DNA of 49,346 nt from Actinomycetota bacterium (GTDB lineage: Bacteria; Actinomycetota; Actinomycetes; Actinomycetales; Microbacteriaceae). This document shows, in pieces, positions 41,487-49,346 of the stretch. The translations under genes were made by a program, and so were the position numbers. The stretch is from the NCBI GenBank assembly GCA_009698805.1, contig WLPL01000003.1, forward strand, positions 1-49,346, written 5' to 3'. A model generated the notes under the pieces. It was not told where the DNA came from, did not search any database, and worked only from the letters and a program-made list of their open reading frames with translations. The number at the start of each line of letters is the position of its first letter. Position 1 is the stretch's first letter.

Positions 41487-44000
41487 TTACGGCCCGGAGC
41501 TGATTATCAGAAGTATTGCGGTGTTGGTGGCGGTTAGGCTACCGACCGCGGGGGAGGTGCCGACGACGTTGCCGCGAGGAATCGTAGCGGAGTGCTGGAA
41601 GTATTGCCCCTGCGATGGCTGCGGTTGGCTAACCGCGGCGAATCCGAGAGTAGTCAGAGTGGCTGTGGCGGTTGCTGGGGTTTCGCCAACGACCCCTGCG
41701 CTTGGAATCCGAACCTTGCCACCTTTAGAAACGAAGATCTTCACGGTGGTTCCTCGAGGAATCACTTTGCCGGCCGCGGGTTTGGTGTAAGCAACCACTC
41801 CAATCGGAAGACCGGAGAGCACCGCCTGCACCTGGATCGAAGTATTCAAGCCGTTAATGCTCAGTTGCTGTGCTCCAGCGCTCGGCAACTGTGTCGAGAT
41901 GTCTGGAACCGTGATCATCGTGGCATCGATCATGGTCTGAGGCGGGTTGTCCAGCGCGGTGGTCTTGTAAAGGGTATTTGCAACCTTCATGATGGTTCGC
42001 CAAATGTCGTGGCGCACCGTGTTTCCGGCCTTTTTGTTCAAGGTTATTTTGCCGAGGGTTACGGTGCCCGAGACGTTGCCGACCCAGGTGGCCGTTCCTA
42101 CGGCACTTGAGAAACCGGTCATCCAGGTGTGAACGCCGGCGTCGGTGGTTCCGGTTTTACCGGCCAGCATCGTGCCGTCACCGGTGTTTGAGGCCCCAGC
42201 GGTACCGCCCGACATAACGGCTTTCATGGCATAGGTCATGCCGGCTGCGACCTCGGGGGTTACCGCTTCGGTGCAGTTCGGTTGCGGAACAGTCAGCTGT
42301 TCGTTGGTTTGACGAACCACGACCTTGTCGATTGCCAGCGGTGCGCAGTAGACGCCGTGGTTGGAGATTGCAGCAACCGCAGCCGCCATCGAGATCGGCG
42401 CAATCGTGTTGGTTCCGATGATTGAAGACGGAACCGACTCGAGCAAGGCTCCGTCGGCGCGGTGCACTCCAAATTTGAGAGCGGTGTCGCGAATGTCACA
42501 GAGATCCAACTTGGACGCCATGTATGCGAAAGCTGTGTTCTCGGAGATCGCGGTGGCGTGAACCACCGTGGTGTCCTCCGGTTCGTGCGTGATGTTTCTG
42601 GGAGCCCAGGTGCCAACGTTGCTGCCGCATCGCGAAGCAAAGTCGCTGGCGTTCCATTCCTTGACGCGTCCGTCGACGTGGTCCATCAGCTTGAAACCTT
42701 GGGTTAGCCACTGGGCGAGGGTGAAGAGCTTGTATGTCGAACCAACCTGGAATCCGGAGGAGCCGCCGTAAGCCTTGTCGGTCGAGTAATTGACCGAGGT
42801 GTGACCCTTTACGCCGCTCTGGGTTTGATCGTAGATCCGGTTTTGGGCCATGGCTAGAACTCGGCCAGTGCCTACCTCGATCGAAACGCTCGCCGAGCCT
42901 ATGCCGTTCGGGTCAGACATTGGAACCCACTTCTTGGTGGCTGCGTCTGCCACCGTCTGAAGCTTGAGGTTCATGGTGGTGTAGATGTCTAGGCCACCGG
43001 TCTTGAGCTTCAGCTCGCGGTCGGCGAGGGTAGGTCCGAACTCGGGGCTGTTTCGAATCGTCCAGATCACGTAGTCACAGAAGAAGGCCGACTGCTGGTT
43101 GGCTTCGCAACCGGTCGGAACCTTGGTGATGTTTGTGGTCACTGGCGTAGCCTTGGCGGCGTCTGCCTCGGGCTGGCTGATGTAGCCCTTGTCTGCCATG
43201 TTTTGAATCACGTAGTTGCGGCGACCCTTGGCTCGGTCTAGGTTGGCGGCGCTGTCTGGCCGATAATTTTCTGGTGCCTTGAGCATTGCGGCGAGCATGG
43301 CGCCTTCAGGCAGGCTCAGCGTCTTTGCGGTTTTGCCGAAATAGAACTGCGAAGCGGCTTCGATACCGTTGATCTGGTGACCGAAAAACGAGAGGTTTGC
43401 GTAACCAGCGAAGATGTCCTCTTTGCTGGTGGTCTGCTCGAGTGAAAGTGCGTAGCGAATTTCGCGAATCTTTCGATCGGGAGTGTGCGCGCGGGCCGCG
43501 TCTATCGCCTTCTGGTCGCCGGCAATCGTCGCTGCCTGAATCAAAGAGTTTTTGACGTATTGCATGGTGATGGTCGAACCGCCCGGTCCGTTACCAGCCG
43601 TTGCGACGTTGGTTAGCGTCGCGCGCAGAAACGAGACCCAGTCAACGCCGTTGTGAGTGTAAAAGTTTGGGTCTTCTGTCGCTATAGCGGCATTTGTGAA
43701 GTTTGAGCTGATGTCGTTAAAACCGACCGAGATTCGGTTCTCCTCATAGAAACGGGCAACCTCTACGGGTTTGCCGTTTGAGTCCAGCGCGAAAAGTGTA
43801 GAAGCCTGCGAAGCGTTGACCGGCTTGATGTAAGGGGGGAGGTTGTCGAAGATGGTCACGCCGATGCCGGTTGCTAGCGTTCCGATGATGGCGATTGGGG
43901 CCACGAGGGCTACACCCAGCAAACCCACAATCGAACTTAGTCCCGTGAACTTTAGGATCTTCGATAGTGGGCCAGCGCCACTGTTTCTCTGACCAGACAT
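41487..44000 (-). CDS. Bifunctional penicillin-binding protein (transglycosylase/transpeptidase) with C-terminal PASTA domains
   Basis: ATG at 43998-44000 (MSGQRNSGAGPLSKILKF); GGSTITMQYVKN; GSTYKLFT; KTGTT; two PASTA-like segments. Confidence 0.92.
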   Translation of the reverse strand: MSGQRNSGAGPLSKILKFTGLSSIVGLLGVALVAPIAIIGTLATGIGVTIFDNLPPYIKPVNASQASTLFALDSNGKPVEVARFYEENRISVGFNDISSNFTNAAIATEDPNFYTHNGVDWVSFLRATLTNVATAGNGPGGSTITMQYVKNSLIQAATIAGDQKAIDAARAHTPDRKIREIRYALSLEQTTSKEDIFAGYANLSFFGHQINGIEAASQFYFGKTAKTLSLPEGAMLAAMLKAPENYRPDSAANLDRAKGRRNYVIQNMADKGYISQPEADAAKATPVTTNITKVPTGCEANQQSAFFCDYVIWTIRNSPEFGPTLADRELKLKTGGLDIYTTMNLKLQTVADAATKKWVPMSDPNGIGSASVSIEVGTGRVLAMAQNRIYDQTQSGVKGHTSVNYSTDKAYGGSSGFQVGSTYKLFTLAQWLTQGFKLMDHVDGRVKEWNASDFASRCGSNVGTWAPRNITHEPEDTTVVHATAISENTAFAYMASKLDLCDIRDTALKFGVHRADGALLESVPSSIIGTNTIAPISMAAAVAAISNHGVYCAPLAIDKVVVRQTNEQLTVPQPNCTEAVTPEVAAGMTYAMKAVMSGGTAGASNTGDGTMLAGKTGTTDAGVHTWMTGFSSAVGTATWVGNVSGTVTLGKITLNKKAGNTVRHDIWRTIMKVANTLYKTTALDNPPQTMIDATMITVPDISTQLPSAGAQQLSINGLNTSIQVQAVLSGLPIGVVAYTKPAAGKVIPRGTTVKIFVSKGGKVRIPSAGVVGETPATATATLTTLGFAAVSQPQPSQGQYFQHSATIPRGNVVGTSPAVGSLTATNTAILLIISSGP

Positions 44001-44040
44001 AGACTCTAGGTTACCTGCTATCTCTGAGAGGATGCTGAAA

Positions 44041-44193
44041 ATGACGAAGTGGGAGTACGCCACGGTTCCGCTGCTTTTGCACAAGGAAGCCATGATTTTG
44101 AACAGTTGGGGAATCGACGGCTGGGAACTTGTCTCGGTAAACACCAACGCCCAGGGCGGCATGCTCGCCATTTTCAAGCGAGAGCTGGCCTAA
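44041..44193 (+). CDS. Small DUF4177-like protein (50 aa), absent from the ORF track
   Basis: MTKWEYATVPLLLHKEAMILNSWGIDGWELVSVNTNAQGGMLAIFKRELA*; stop TAA directly abuts the ATG of the RidA gene; GAGAGG upstream. Confidence 0.8.
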   Translation: MTKWEYATVPLLLHKEAMILNSWGIDGWELVSVNTNAQGGMLAIFKRELA

Positions 44194-44655
44194 ATGTCAA
44201 AAATTGAAGAGCGTCTCATTGAGCTAGGACACCCGCTACCCGAGGTGGCGAAACCGGTTGCCTCATACGTGGCCTCGGTGGTCAGCGGAAACCTCGTTTT
44301 CACCGCCGGTCAACTGCCCTTCACAGCGGGTCAACTGCCAGAAACCGGCAAGGTTGGCGGTAGCGTGAGCCCCGAAAACGCCCGAGACTATGCAAGAACG
44401 GCAGTGCTGAACGCGCTCGCCGCCGTAAAAATGGTGATCGGCGACCTCGACCGGGTAACCCGCGTGGTCAAGCTGGTCGGTTTTGTGGCTTCGGTGCCTG
44501 AATTTTCGGGTCAACCGGGCGTTATCAACGGCGCGTCCGAGTTCTTGGGTGAGGTTTTCGGTGACAAGGGCCAGCACGCGCGAAGCTCGGTTGGTGTAGC
44601 GGTTTTGCCGCTCGATTCACCTGTCGAAATCGAACTGATCGTCGAATTCGAGTAA
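44194..44655 (+). CDS. RidA (YjgF/UK114) family protein
   Basis: SYVASVVSGNLVFTAGQLPF...NALAAVKMVIGDLDRVTRVVKLVGFVAS...ARSSVGVAVLPLDSPVEIELIVEF. Confidence 0.9.
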   Translation: MSKIEERLIELGHPLPEVAKPVASYVASVVSGNLVFTAGQLPFTAGQLPETGKVGGSVSPENARDYARTAVLNALAAVKMVIGDLDRVTRVVKLVGFVASVPEFSGQPGVINGASEFLGEVFGDKGQHARSSVGVAVLPLDSPVEIELIVEFE

Positions 44656-46575
44656 CTAGTCGTTAGCTCCGGCGGCTAACTTTGCGCTGATGCTGCTCAT
44701 AACCGTGGTGTCGGCAAGGGTTGTCACATCGCCAATTGGTCGATCTTCGGCAACGTCGCGAAGCAGTCTTCGCATGATCTTTCCCGAGCGCGTTTTTGGC
44801 AGCTCGGCAACCACCATGATTTGACGCGGTTTCGCGATCGGGCCGATCTCTTTGGCAACGTGCTCGCGAAGCACCCGACTCACGTCGGCGTCAGAACCGG
44901 CAGCCTCGACCTGGTCTAGCCGCAAGATCACGAAGGCGACCACGGCCTGACCTGTCATTTCATCGTTCGCACCAACCACGGCGGCTTCGGCTACCCAGGG
45001 GTGAGAGACCAGTGCCGATTCGATTTCGGCGCTAGAGAGTCGGTGCCCAGAGACATTCATCACGTCGTCGACTCGACCGAGAATCCAGATGTCTCCATCG
45101 GCGTCTTTCTTAGCGCCATCGCCGGCGAAGTACTGACCGGGGAACCTGTCCCAGTAGGTTTCTTGGAATCGCTTTGGGTCACCCCAGATGCCACGAAGCA
45201 TAGAGGGCCAAGGCTCTGCGATGGTCAGGTAGCCACTTTCTTCGTTCGCTAACTCCACGCCGTCTTCGCCGACAACTTTGGCGACGATGCCAGGAATCGC
45301 GACCTGCGCTGAGCCCGGCTTCGTTGTGGTGACTCCGGGTAGCGGCGAAATCATGATTGCTCCTGTTTCGGTCTGCCACCAGGTGTCCACGATCGGTGCG
45401 CGGTTCCCGCCAATGACCTCGCTGTACCACAGCCATGCCTCGGGGTTGATTGGTTCGCCAACCGAACCTAGGACGCGAATAGAGGAGAGATCGAACTTGT
45501 CTGGAATCGAGCGCCCAAGCTTCATGAATGACCGAATCGCGGTCGGTGCGGTGTAGAGAATGCTCACCCTGTATTTCTCGATGATCTCCCACCAGCGCCC
45601 TTGATGCGGGGCGTCCGGGGTTCCCTCGTAAATCACCTGTGTTACGCCATTAGCCAGCGGGCCGTAGGCGACGTAAGAGTGACCCGTGATCCAGCCGACA
45701 TCAGCAGTGCACCAGTAAACATCGCTCTCTGAGCGTAGGTCGAAGACGTTGCGGTGAGTGTAAGCAGCTTGGGTGAGGTAGCCGCCCGATGTGTGCAGGA
45801 TCCCCTTCGGCTTGCCCGTGGTGCCTGAGGTGTAAAGGATGAATAGCGGGTTTTCGGCGGGGAAGGCATGGGCCTCATGCTCCGCGTCGGCGGCAGCCAT
45901 GGCTTCGCTCCACCAGATGTCTTTAGCCGTCCAGTTGACTTCGCCGCCGGTGCGCTTCACCACCAAGACGTTTTCAACGCTCGGGCAGGCGTTCTCTCCG
46001 AGCGCGTCGTCGACAGCGGGCTTCAGTGCGCTGGCTTTGCCTCTGCGGAATCCGCCATCTGCAGTGATCACGAGCTTTGCATCTGCATCATGGATACGCG
46101 TGGCCAGCGATTCGGCCGAGAAGCCTCCGAAGATTACCGAGTGAATCGCACCGATTCTTGCAACGGCCAGCATGGCAATGACGGCTTCTGGGATCATCGG
46201 CAGGTAGATCGCCACGCGGTCGCCTCGCTCGATGCCAAGGCTGGTTAAAACATTCGCGGCGCGTTTGACCTCGGCGGTGAGTTCGGCGTAGCTGTAAGAC
46301 CTTGAGTCTCCAGGCTCACCCTCGAAGTGCAGCGCGATGCGCTCGCCGTTGCCCGCCAAAACGTGGCGGTCGAGACAGTTGTAAGCAACGTTGAGTTCGC
46401 CATCTTCAAACCAAGTGGCAACCGGGGCAGCAGACCAATCGAGGGTCTTGGTGAACGGTTTGTGCCAGTGCAGCTGATTTGCCTGTTCTGCCCAGAAACC
46501 CATGCGATCTTTTTTGGCTTTGCTGTAGAGATCTGACTTGGTCTCTCGAGCCAAGTATTCGAATGAATCAGACAA
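44656..46575 (-). CDS. acs: Acetyl-CoA synthetase
   Basis: LFILYTSGTTGKPKGILHTSGGYL...YWCTADVGWITGHSYVAYGPL...LPKTRSGKIMRRLLRDVAE. Confidence 0.95.
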   Translation of the reverse strand: MSDSFEYLARETKSDLYSKAKKDRMGFWAEQANQLHWHKPFTKTLDWSAAPVATWFEDGELNVAYNCLDRHVLAGNGERIALHFEGEPGDSRSYSYAELTAEVKRAANVLTSLGIERGDRVAIYLPMIPEAVIAMLAVARIGAIHSVIFGGFSAESLATRIHDADAKLVITADGGFRRGKASALKPAVDDALGENACPSVENVLVVKRTGGEVNWTAKDIWWSEAMAAADAEHEAHAFPAENPLFILYTSGTTGKPKGILHTSGGYLTQAAYTHRNVFDLRSESDVYWCTADVGWITGHSYVAYGPLANGVTQVIYEGTPDAPHQGRWWEIIEKYRVSILYTAPTAIRSFMKLGRSIPDKFDLSSIRVLGSVGEPINPEAWLWYSEVIGGNRAPIVDTWWQTETGAIMISPLPGVTTTKPGSAQVAIPGIVAKVVGEDGVELANEESGYLTIAEPWPSMLRGIWGDPKRFQETYWDRFPGQYFAGDGAKKDADGDIWILGRVDDVMNVSGHRLSSAEIESALVSHPWVAEAAVVGANDEMTGQAVVAFVILRLDQVEAAGSDADVSRVLREHVAKEIGPIAKPRQIMVVAELPKTRSGKIMRRLLRDVAEDRPIGDVTTLADTTVMSSISAKLAAGAND

Positions 46576-46594
46576 CTTCGCCCCTCAAGTTTTG

Positions 46595-46615
46595 ATGTTT
46601 TGGCAATCAAAACAT
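46595..46615. promoter_or_regulatory. Operator-like palindrome just upstream of acs
   Basis: ATGTTTTG-GCAAT-CAAAACAT: perfect 8-bp arms with 5-nt spacer, 20 bp from the putative TTG start. Confidence 0.6.
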
Positions 46616-46678
46616 AAAACTTCCTGCGAATGTGTGAATAACCAGAAAATTGCAAATACTTGCCTTTAGAATTATCTA

Positions 46679-46759
46679 GATGGCTTCGCGCCATCCTGCG
46701 GTACCGATTCCCCCAATAGGTACCGCCCGTCGGCAGGCTCTCCCCCCGAGCGTGCCGAC
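46679..46759. other. Cluster of three consecutive inverted repeats
   Basis: GATGGC-TTCGC-GCCATC (46679-46695); GCGGTACC-gattcccccaata-GGTACCGC (46698-46726); GTCGGCAgGCTC-tcccccc-GAGCgTGCCGAC (46729-46759). Confidence 0.75.
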
Positions 46760-46807
46760 ACTCCTTTAAGTAGGGTTATCCACACATTTCAGGCCATTAA
46801 GCGCTTT

Positions 46808-47647
46808 TTGGCTGAAGGTGGCAATTCTTGGTTCATGCAACTCGAAGACCTGATGACTCAAGAAGGGCTGACCGATCTGGTCATCAACGGTTCGGCGGGT
46901 TTTGCCCTGATTGATGGCACCTGGCAACCGGTAACCCACGGTCTCGAACTGGACGAGGTGGCCAAGCTGGCTATCGAACTATGTGATCGCGGTGGGCGCC
47001 ACCTCGATCTGGCGAACCCGTTTGCCGATGTCTCGGTCGATGGGTTTCGCGTCCACGCAGTTTTACCTGCCGGGGTTTCGACAAAGCCACTCATCTCGAT
47101 TCGCAAACACACCGCCCGGGTATTCGCGGTTTCAGAGGAGTTGCAAGAAGTTGTCACCAGCCGAAAGAACTTCTTGGTGAGCGGTGCAACCGGCGCTGGC
47201 AAGACCACGTTGCTGAGATCGATGTTGGCGAGGCTGGGTGAGCGCGTGATCACAATCGAGGACGTCTCCGAGCTGGCCTTCGAACCACCAAACTTCGTGT
47301 CGTTGGTCGCTCGCCAAGCCAACGTCGAAGGTAGAGGAGAGTTCGGTGTCGAGCGGCTGTTTCGCGAGGCCCTGCGAATGCGCCCAGACCGCCTGGTTCT
47401 CGGTGAAGTTCGCGGGGCCGAGTTCGGCCTCATGCTCCAAGCGCTCAACACCGGGCATGCGGGTTCGGCGGCAACCCTGCACGCAAACTCCCTTGCGGCG
47501 GTTCCCGAGCGGTTGATCGGTCTTGGGCTTATTGCTGGATTGGCGCCAGAAACTACCAGTGCGTTGGCAAAGACAGCTATCGACGTCGTGATTCACCTTC
47601 AAGGCCGCAACGTTCAAGTCGCGAGGCTACGTGAGCTCTTTGACTGA
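46808..47647 (+). CDS. TadA/CpaF-type secretion ATPase
   Basis: LISIRKHT...NFLVSGATGAGKTTLLRSMLARLGERVITIEDVSELAF...RMRPDRLVLGEVRGAEFGLMLQALNTGHAGSAATLHANS. Start could instead be ATG 46835. Confidence 0.92.
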   Translation: MAEGGNSWFMQLEDLMTQEGLTDLVINGSAGFALIDGTWQPVTHGLELDEVAKLAIELCDRGGRHLDLANPFADVSVDGFRVHAVLPAGVSTKPLISIRKHTARVFAVSEELQEVVTSRKNFLVSGATGAGKTTLLRSMLARLGERVITIEDVSELAFEPPNFVSLVARQANVEGRGEFGVERLFREALRMRPDRLVLGEVRGAEFGLMLQALNTGHAGSAATLHANSLAAVPERLIGLGLIAGLAPETTSALAKTAIDVVIHLQGRNVQVARLRELFD

Positions 47648-48371
47648 CACAGCAACTATCGCTGCGGCCCTTCGCGCGGGAATGAGCATTGCCGACGCCA
47701 GACGTCGATATCAACCAAACGAATTTGCCCTCCGAGCCTTAGCGCTCTGTGAACGACTTGGGTCTGCCCCAGCCGAAAACCTGGAGCGACTAGCGCAGGT
47801 CGAGGTGGCTCAAGCCAAGGCAGTGGCAGAACTGGAGGTTGCGGCCAGCGGCCCCAGGGCTTCGGCTCGGCTGGTTACCCTGTTGCCGGTCTTAGTGCTC
47901 TTGGGCGCTCAACTTCTGGGCATGCGAGTGCTAAATGCAGTAAACATTTTTACTTTCGGGTCAATTCTGTTCGGAGTCTTGTTACTTCTTGGCGGTCGAC
48001 GCTGGAGCAGCAGAATCCTTGAAGGAGCCAAACCCAAGACTCTCGATCCAGGCGCGGCACTCGACGCCTTCGCGGCCGCCATGAATGCTGGTCTGCCCCA
48101 AAGGGTCGCGGTAGAAGAAGTCGAGTCTCTTTTCGGCTCTCAGCCTGAAGTCGCTCGCCTCATTAACGCTTCTGCAGAGACGGGCCTCGCCGTCTCCAAG
48201 CTGGCTCGAGCCGAGGCAGACAGGCAACGCCTTACCTGGCGCATCGAAAGCGAAAGAAAAATCCACGAAGCGGGTGTTCGCCTTATGTGGCCGCTCGGTT
48301 TAGCCGTTTTACCAGCATTTGTACTCATCGCAGTGGTTCCTTTGGCCGCCGCGATGTTGAGGGGCAACTGA
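47631..48371 (+). CDS. Tad-type inner-membrane protein (type II secretion F-like)
   Basis: GTG start overlapping the TadA end; several TM segments; position in the tad-like locus. Confidence 0.7.
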   Translation: MSSLTDTATIAAALRAGMSIADARRRYQPNEFALRALALCERLGSAPAENLERLAQVEVAQAKAVAELEVAASGPRASARLVTLLPVLVLLGAQLLGMRVLNAVNIFTFGSILFGVLLLLGGRRWSSRILEGAKPKTLDPGAALDAFAAAMNAGLPQRVAVEEVESLFGSQPEVARLINASAETGLAVSKLARAEADRQRLTWRIESERKIHEAGVRLMWPLGLAVLPAFVLIAVVPLAAAMLRGN

Positions 48372-48402
48372 AACGAAAACACCCATATAGAAGGAGAAAA
48401 AA

Positions 48403-48570
48403 ATGTTCAAATCCGAACGAGGCTCGGCAACCGCCGAATACGCGATCGCAACCATGGCCGCCGTTGGTTTTGCCGGGCTGCTCGTAGTGATCATGAGAAG
48501 TGAAGAAGTGAAACAGATGTTGCTCGGGCTGGTCAAAAGTGCGCTCACTTTTACGAACCCAAACGGGTAG
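48403..48570 (+). CDS. Small Flp pilin-like (DUF4244-type) protein, absent from the ORF track
   Basis: AAGGAG upstream; MFKSERGSATAEYAIATMAAVGFAGLLVVIMRSEEVKQMLLGLVKSALTFTNPNG*; G|xATAEYA motif then hydrophobic segment. Confidence 0.85.
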   Translation: MFKSERGSATAEYAIATMAAVGFAGLLVVIMRSEEVKQMLLGLVKSALTFTNPNG

Positions 48571-48853
48571 CGTAACCGCCGAACTGGCGGTGGTCTTGCC
48601 CTCGGTGCTCCTCGTCGGCGCTGCTCTAATCGGCGGGCTGGTAATGGCGACCCAAAAGGTTCAGGCTTCCTTCGCCGCTGGCTCACTGGCTCGAGCGCTG
48701 GCTAGGGGTGAGTCAATCGATAACCTTCAAAAACAGCTCGGGGTCACCACTCGCATTGAACACCTCGACGACTTCATTTGCGTCCATGCCATCGCTGCAA
48801 CTGAGCCAATTGAGATTGAAGAGAAGTCTTGCGCCAGAAAACTCGGGCTCTGA
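48539..48853 (+). CDS. TadE-like pseudopilin
   Basis: QTGSVTAELAVVLPSVLLVGAALIGGLVMATQKVQASFAAGSLARALARGE. Confidence 0.75.
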   Translation: MRSLLRTQTGSVTAELAVVLPSVLLVGAALIGGLVMATQKVQASFAAGSLARALARGESIDNLQKQLGVTTRIEHLDDFICVHAIAATEPIEIEEKSCARKLGL

Positions 48854-49164
48854 GCGAAAGCGGTTCAGGAACCGTTCTCGCGCTCGGGCTAATGGCCATG
48901 TTGGTGAGCCTGTTCGCAGTTCTACAACTACCTGTTCGCGATCTCGTCACTCAATCGCGGGCTCAGGTGGCCGCCGATCAGGGAGCCGTATCAGCAGCCG
49001 ATTCACTGCGCGGATTGACTACGGGAATACCTTGCCAGGTCGCGGAGTTGGTGGTGGCTCACAACAAGTTCACAATAGACAGTTGCCGTGTTGTCGGAAA
49101 TAGCGTGTACGTTAGTGTCCGAATAAACCCGTTTATAGTTGCTGAGGCACGTGCCGGCATTTAG
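48829..49164 (+). CDS. TadE/TadG-like secretion-neighbourhood protein
   Basis: SGSGTVLALGLMAMLVSLFAVLQLPVRDLVTQSRAQVAADQGAVSAADSLRG; overlaps upstream CDS. Confidence 0.7.
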   Translation: MRQKTRALSESGSGTVLALGLMAMLVSLFAVLQLPVRDLVTQSRAQVAADQGAVSAADSLRGLTTGIPCQVAELVVAHNKFTIDSCRVVGNSVYVSVRINPFIVAEARAGI

Positions 49165-49185
49165 AAGAATTTCTAGGAGAACCAT

Positions 49186-49346
49186 TTGGCTAACAAACTC
49201 GTAATCGTTGAGTCGCCCGCAAAGGCGAAAACGATCTCGAAATACCTTGGCAGCGACTACACAGTCCTTGCCTCGGTTGGTCACATTCGCGAGCTAGTCG
49301 AGCCTCGTGACCTGCCAAAGGAACTCAAAAAAGGCCCGTTCGGTAA
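49186..49346 (+). CDS. topA: DNA topoisomerase I, N-terminal fragment (truncated at window end)
   Basis: TTG start after TAGGAG: (M)[52 protein letters not shown]; not in the ORF track. Confidence 0.95.
   Translation, partial: MANKLVIVESPAKAKTISKYLGSDYTVLASVGHIRELVEPRDLPKELKKGPFG

Noticed and set aside
44001-44177. N-terminal extension of the PBP ORF (MKMASMPPWALVF...)
   Set aside because: It is antisense to the DUF4177-like gene; the typical PBP cytoplasmic start begins at 44000.

Overview
The window looks like actinobacterial chromosome; gene content and the ffs-dnaX-recR-lysC-asd order suggest Microbacteriaceae-like, but that placement is an inference. The first 21.4 kb are one continuous reading frame, open to the left edge. 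It encodes a surface protein of more than 7,150 aa: beta-helix-type repeat modules, then about 25 tandem Ig-like domains, FN3-like domains, a Pro/Thr/Glu linker, an Ala/Gly tract and a multi-pass membrane domain. Its stop overlaps the start of a small two-TM protein carrying a TSP3-like Ca-binding motif. A hydrolase, a saccharopine-dehydrogenase-like protein and a GMC oxidoreductase follow in tight succession. The rest is compact: two EamA transporters, a DUF1295 protein, a divergent MarR/DUF4188 pair with twin operators, a GH43 enzyme, tRNA-Ser(GGA), a DUF4258/DUF2283 pair, SRP RNA (not in the ORF track), dnaX, recR, lysC (with an internal beta-subunit start), asd, a PASTA PBP, RidA, acs, a minimal Tad/Flp locus and the start of topA. 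The best candidates for something undescribed are the giant protein with its polytopic anchor and coupled TSP3 partner, and a cluster of three hairpins with C-rich loops between acs and the tad locus. All product names come from reading translations by eye; no database search was run.
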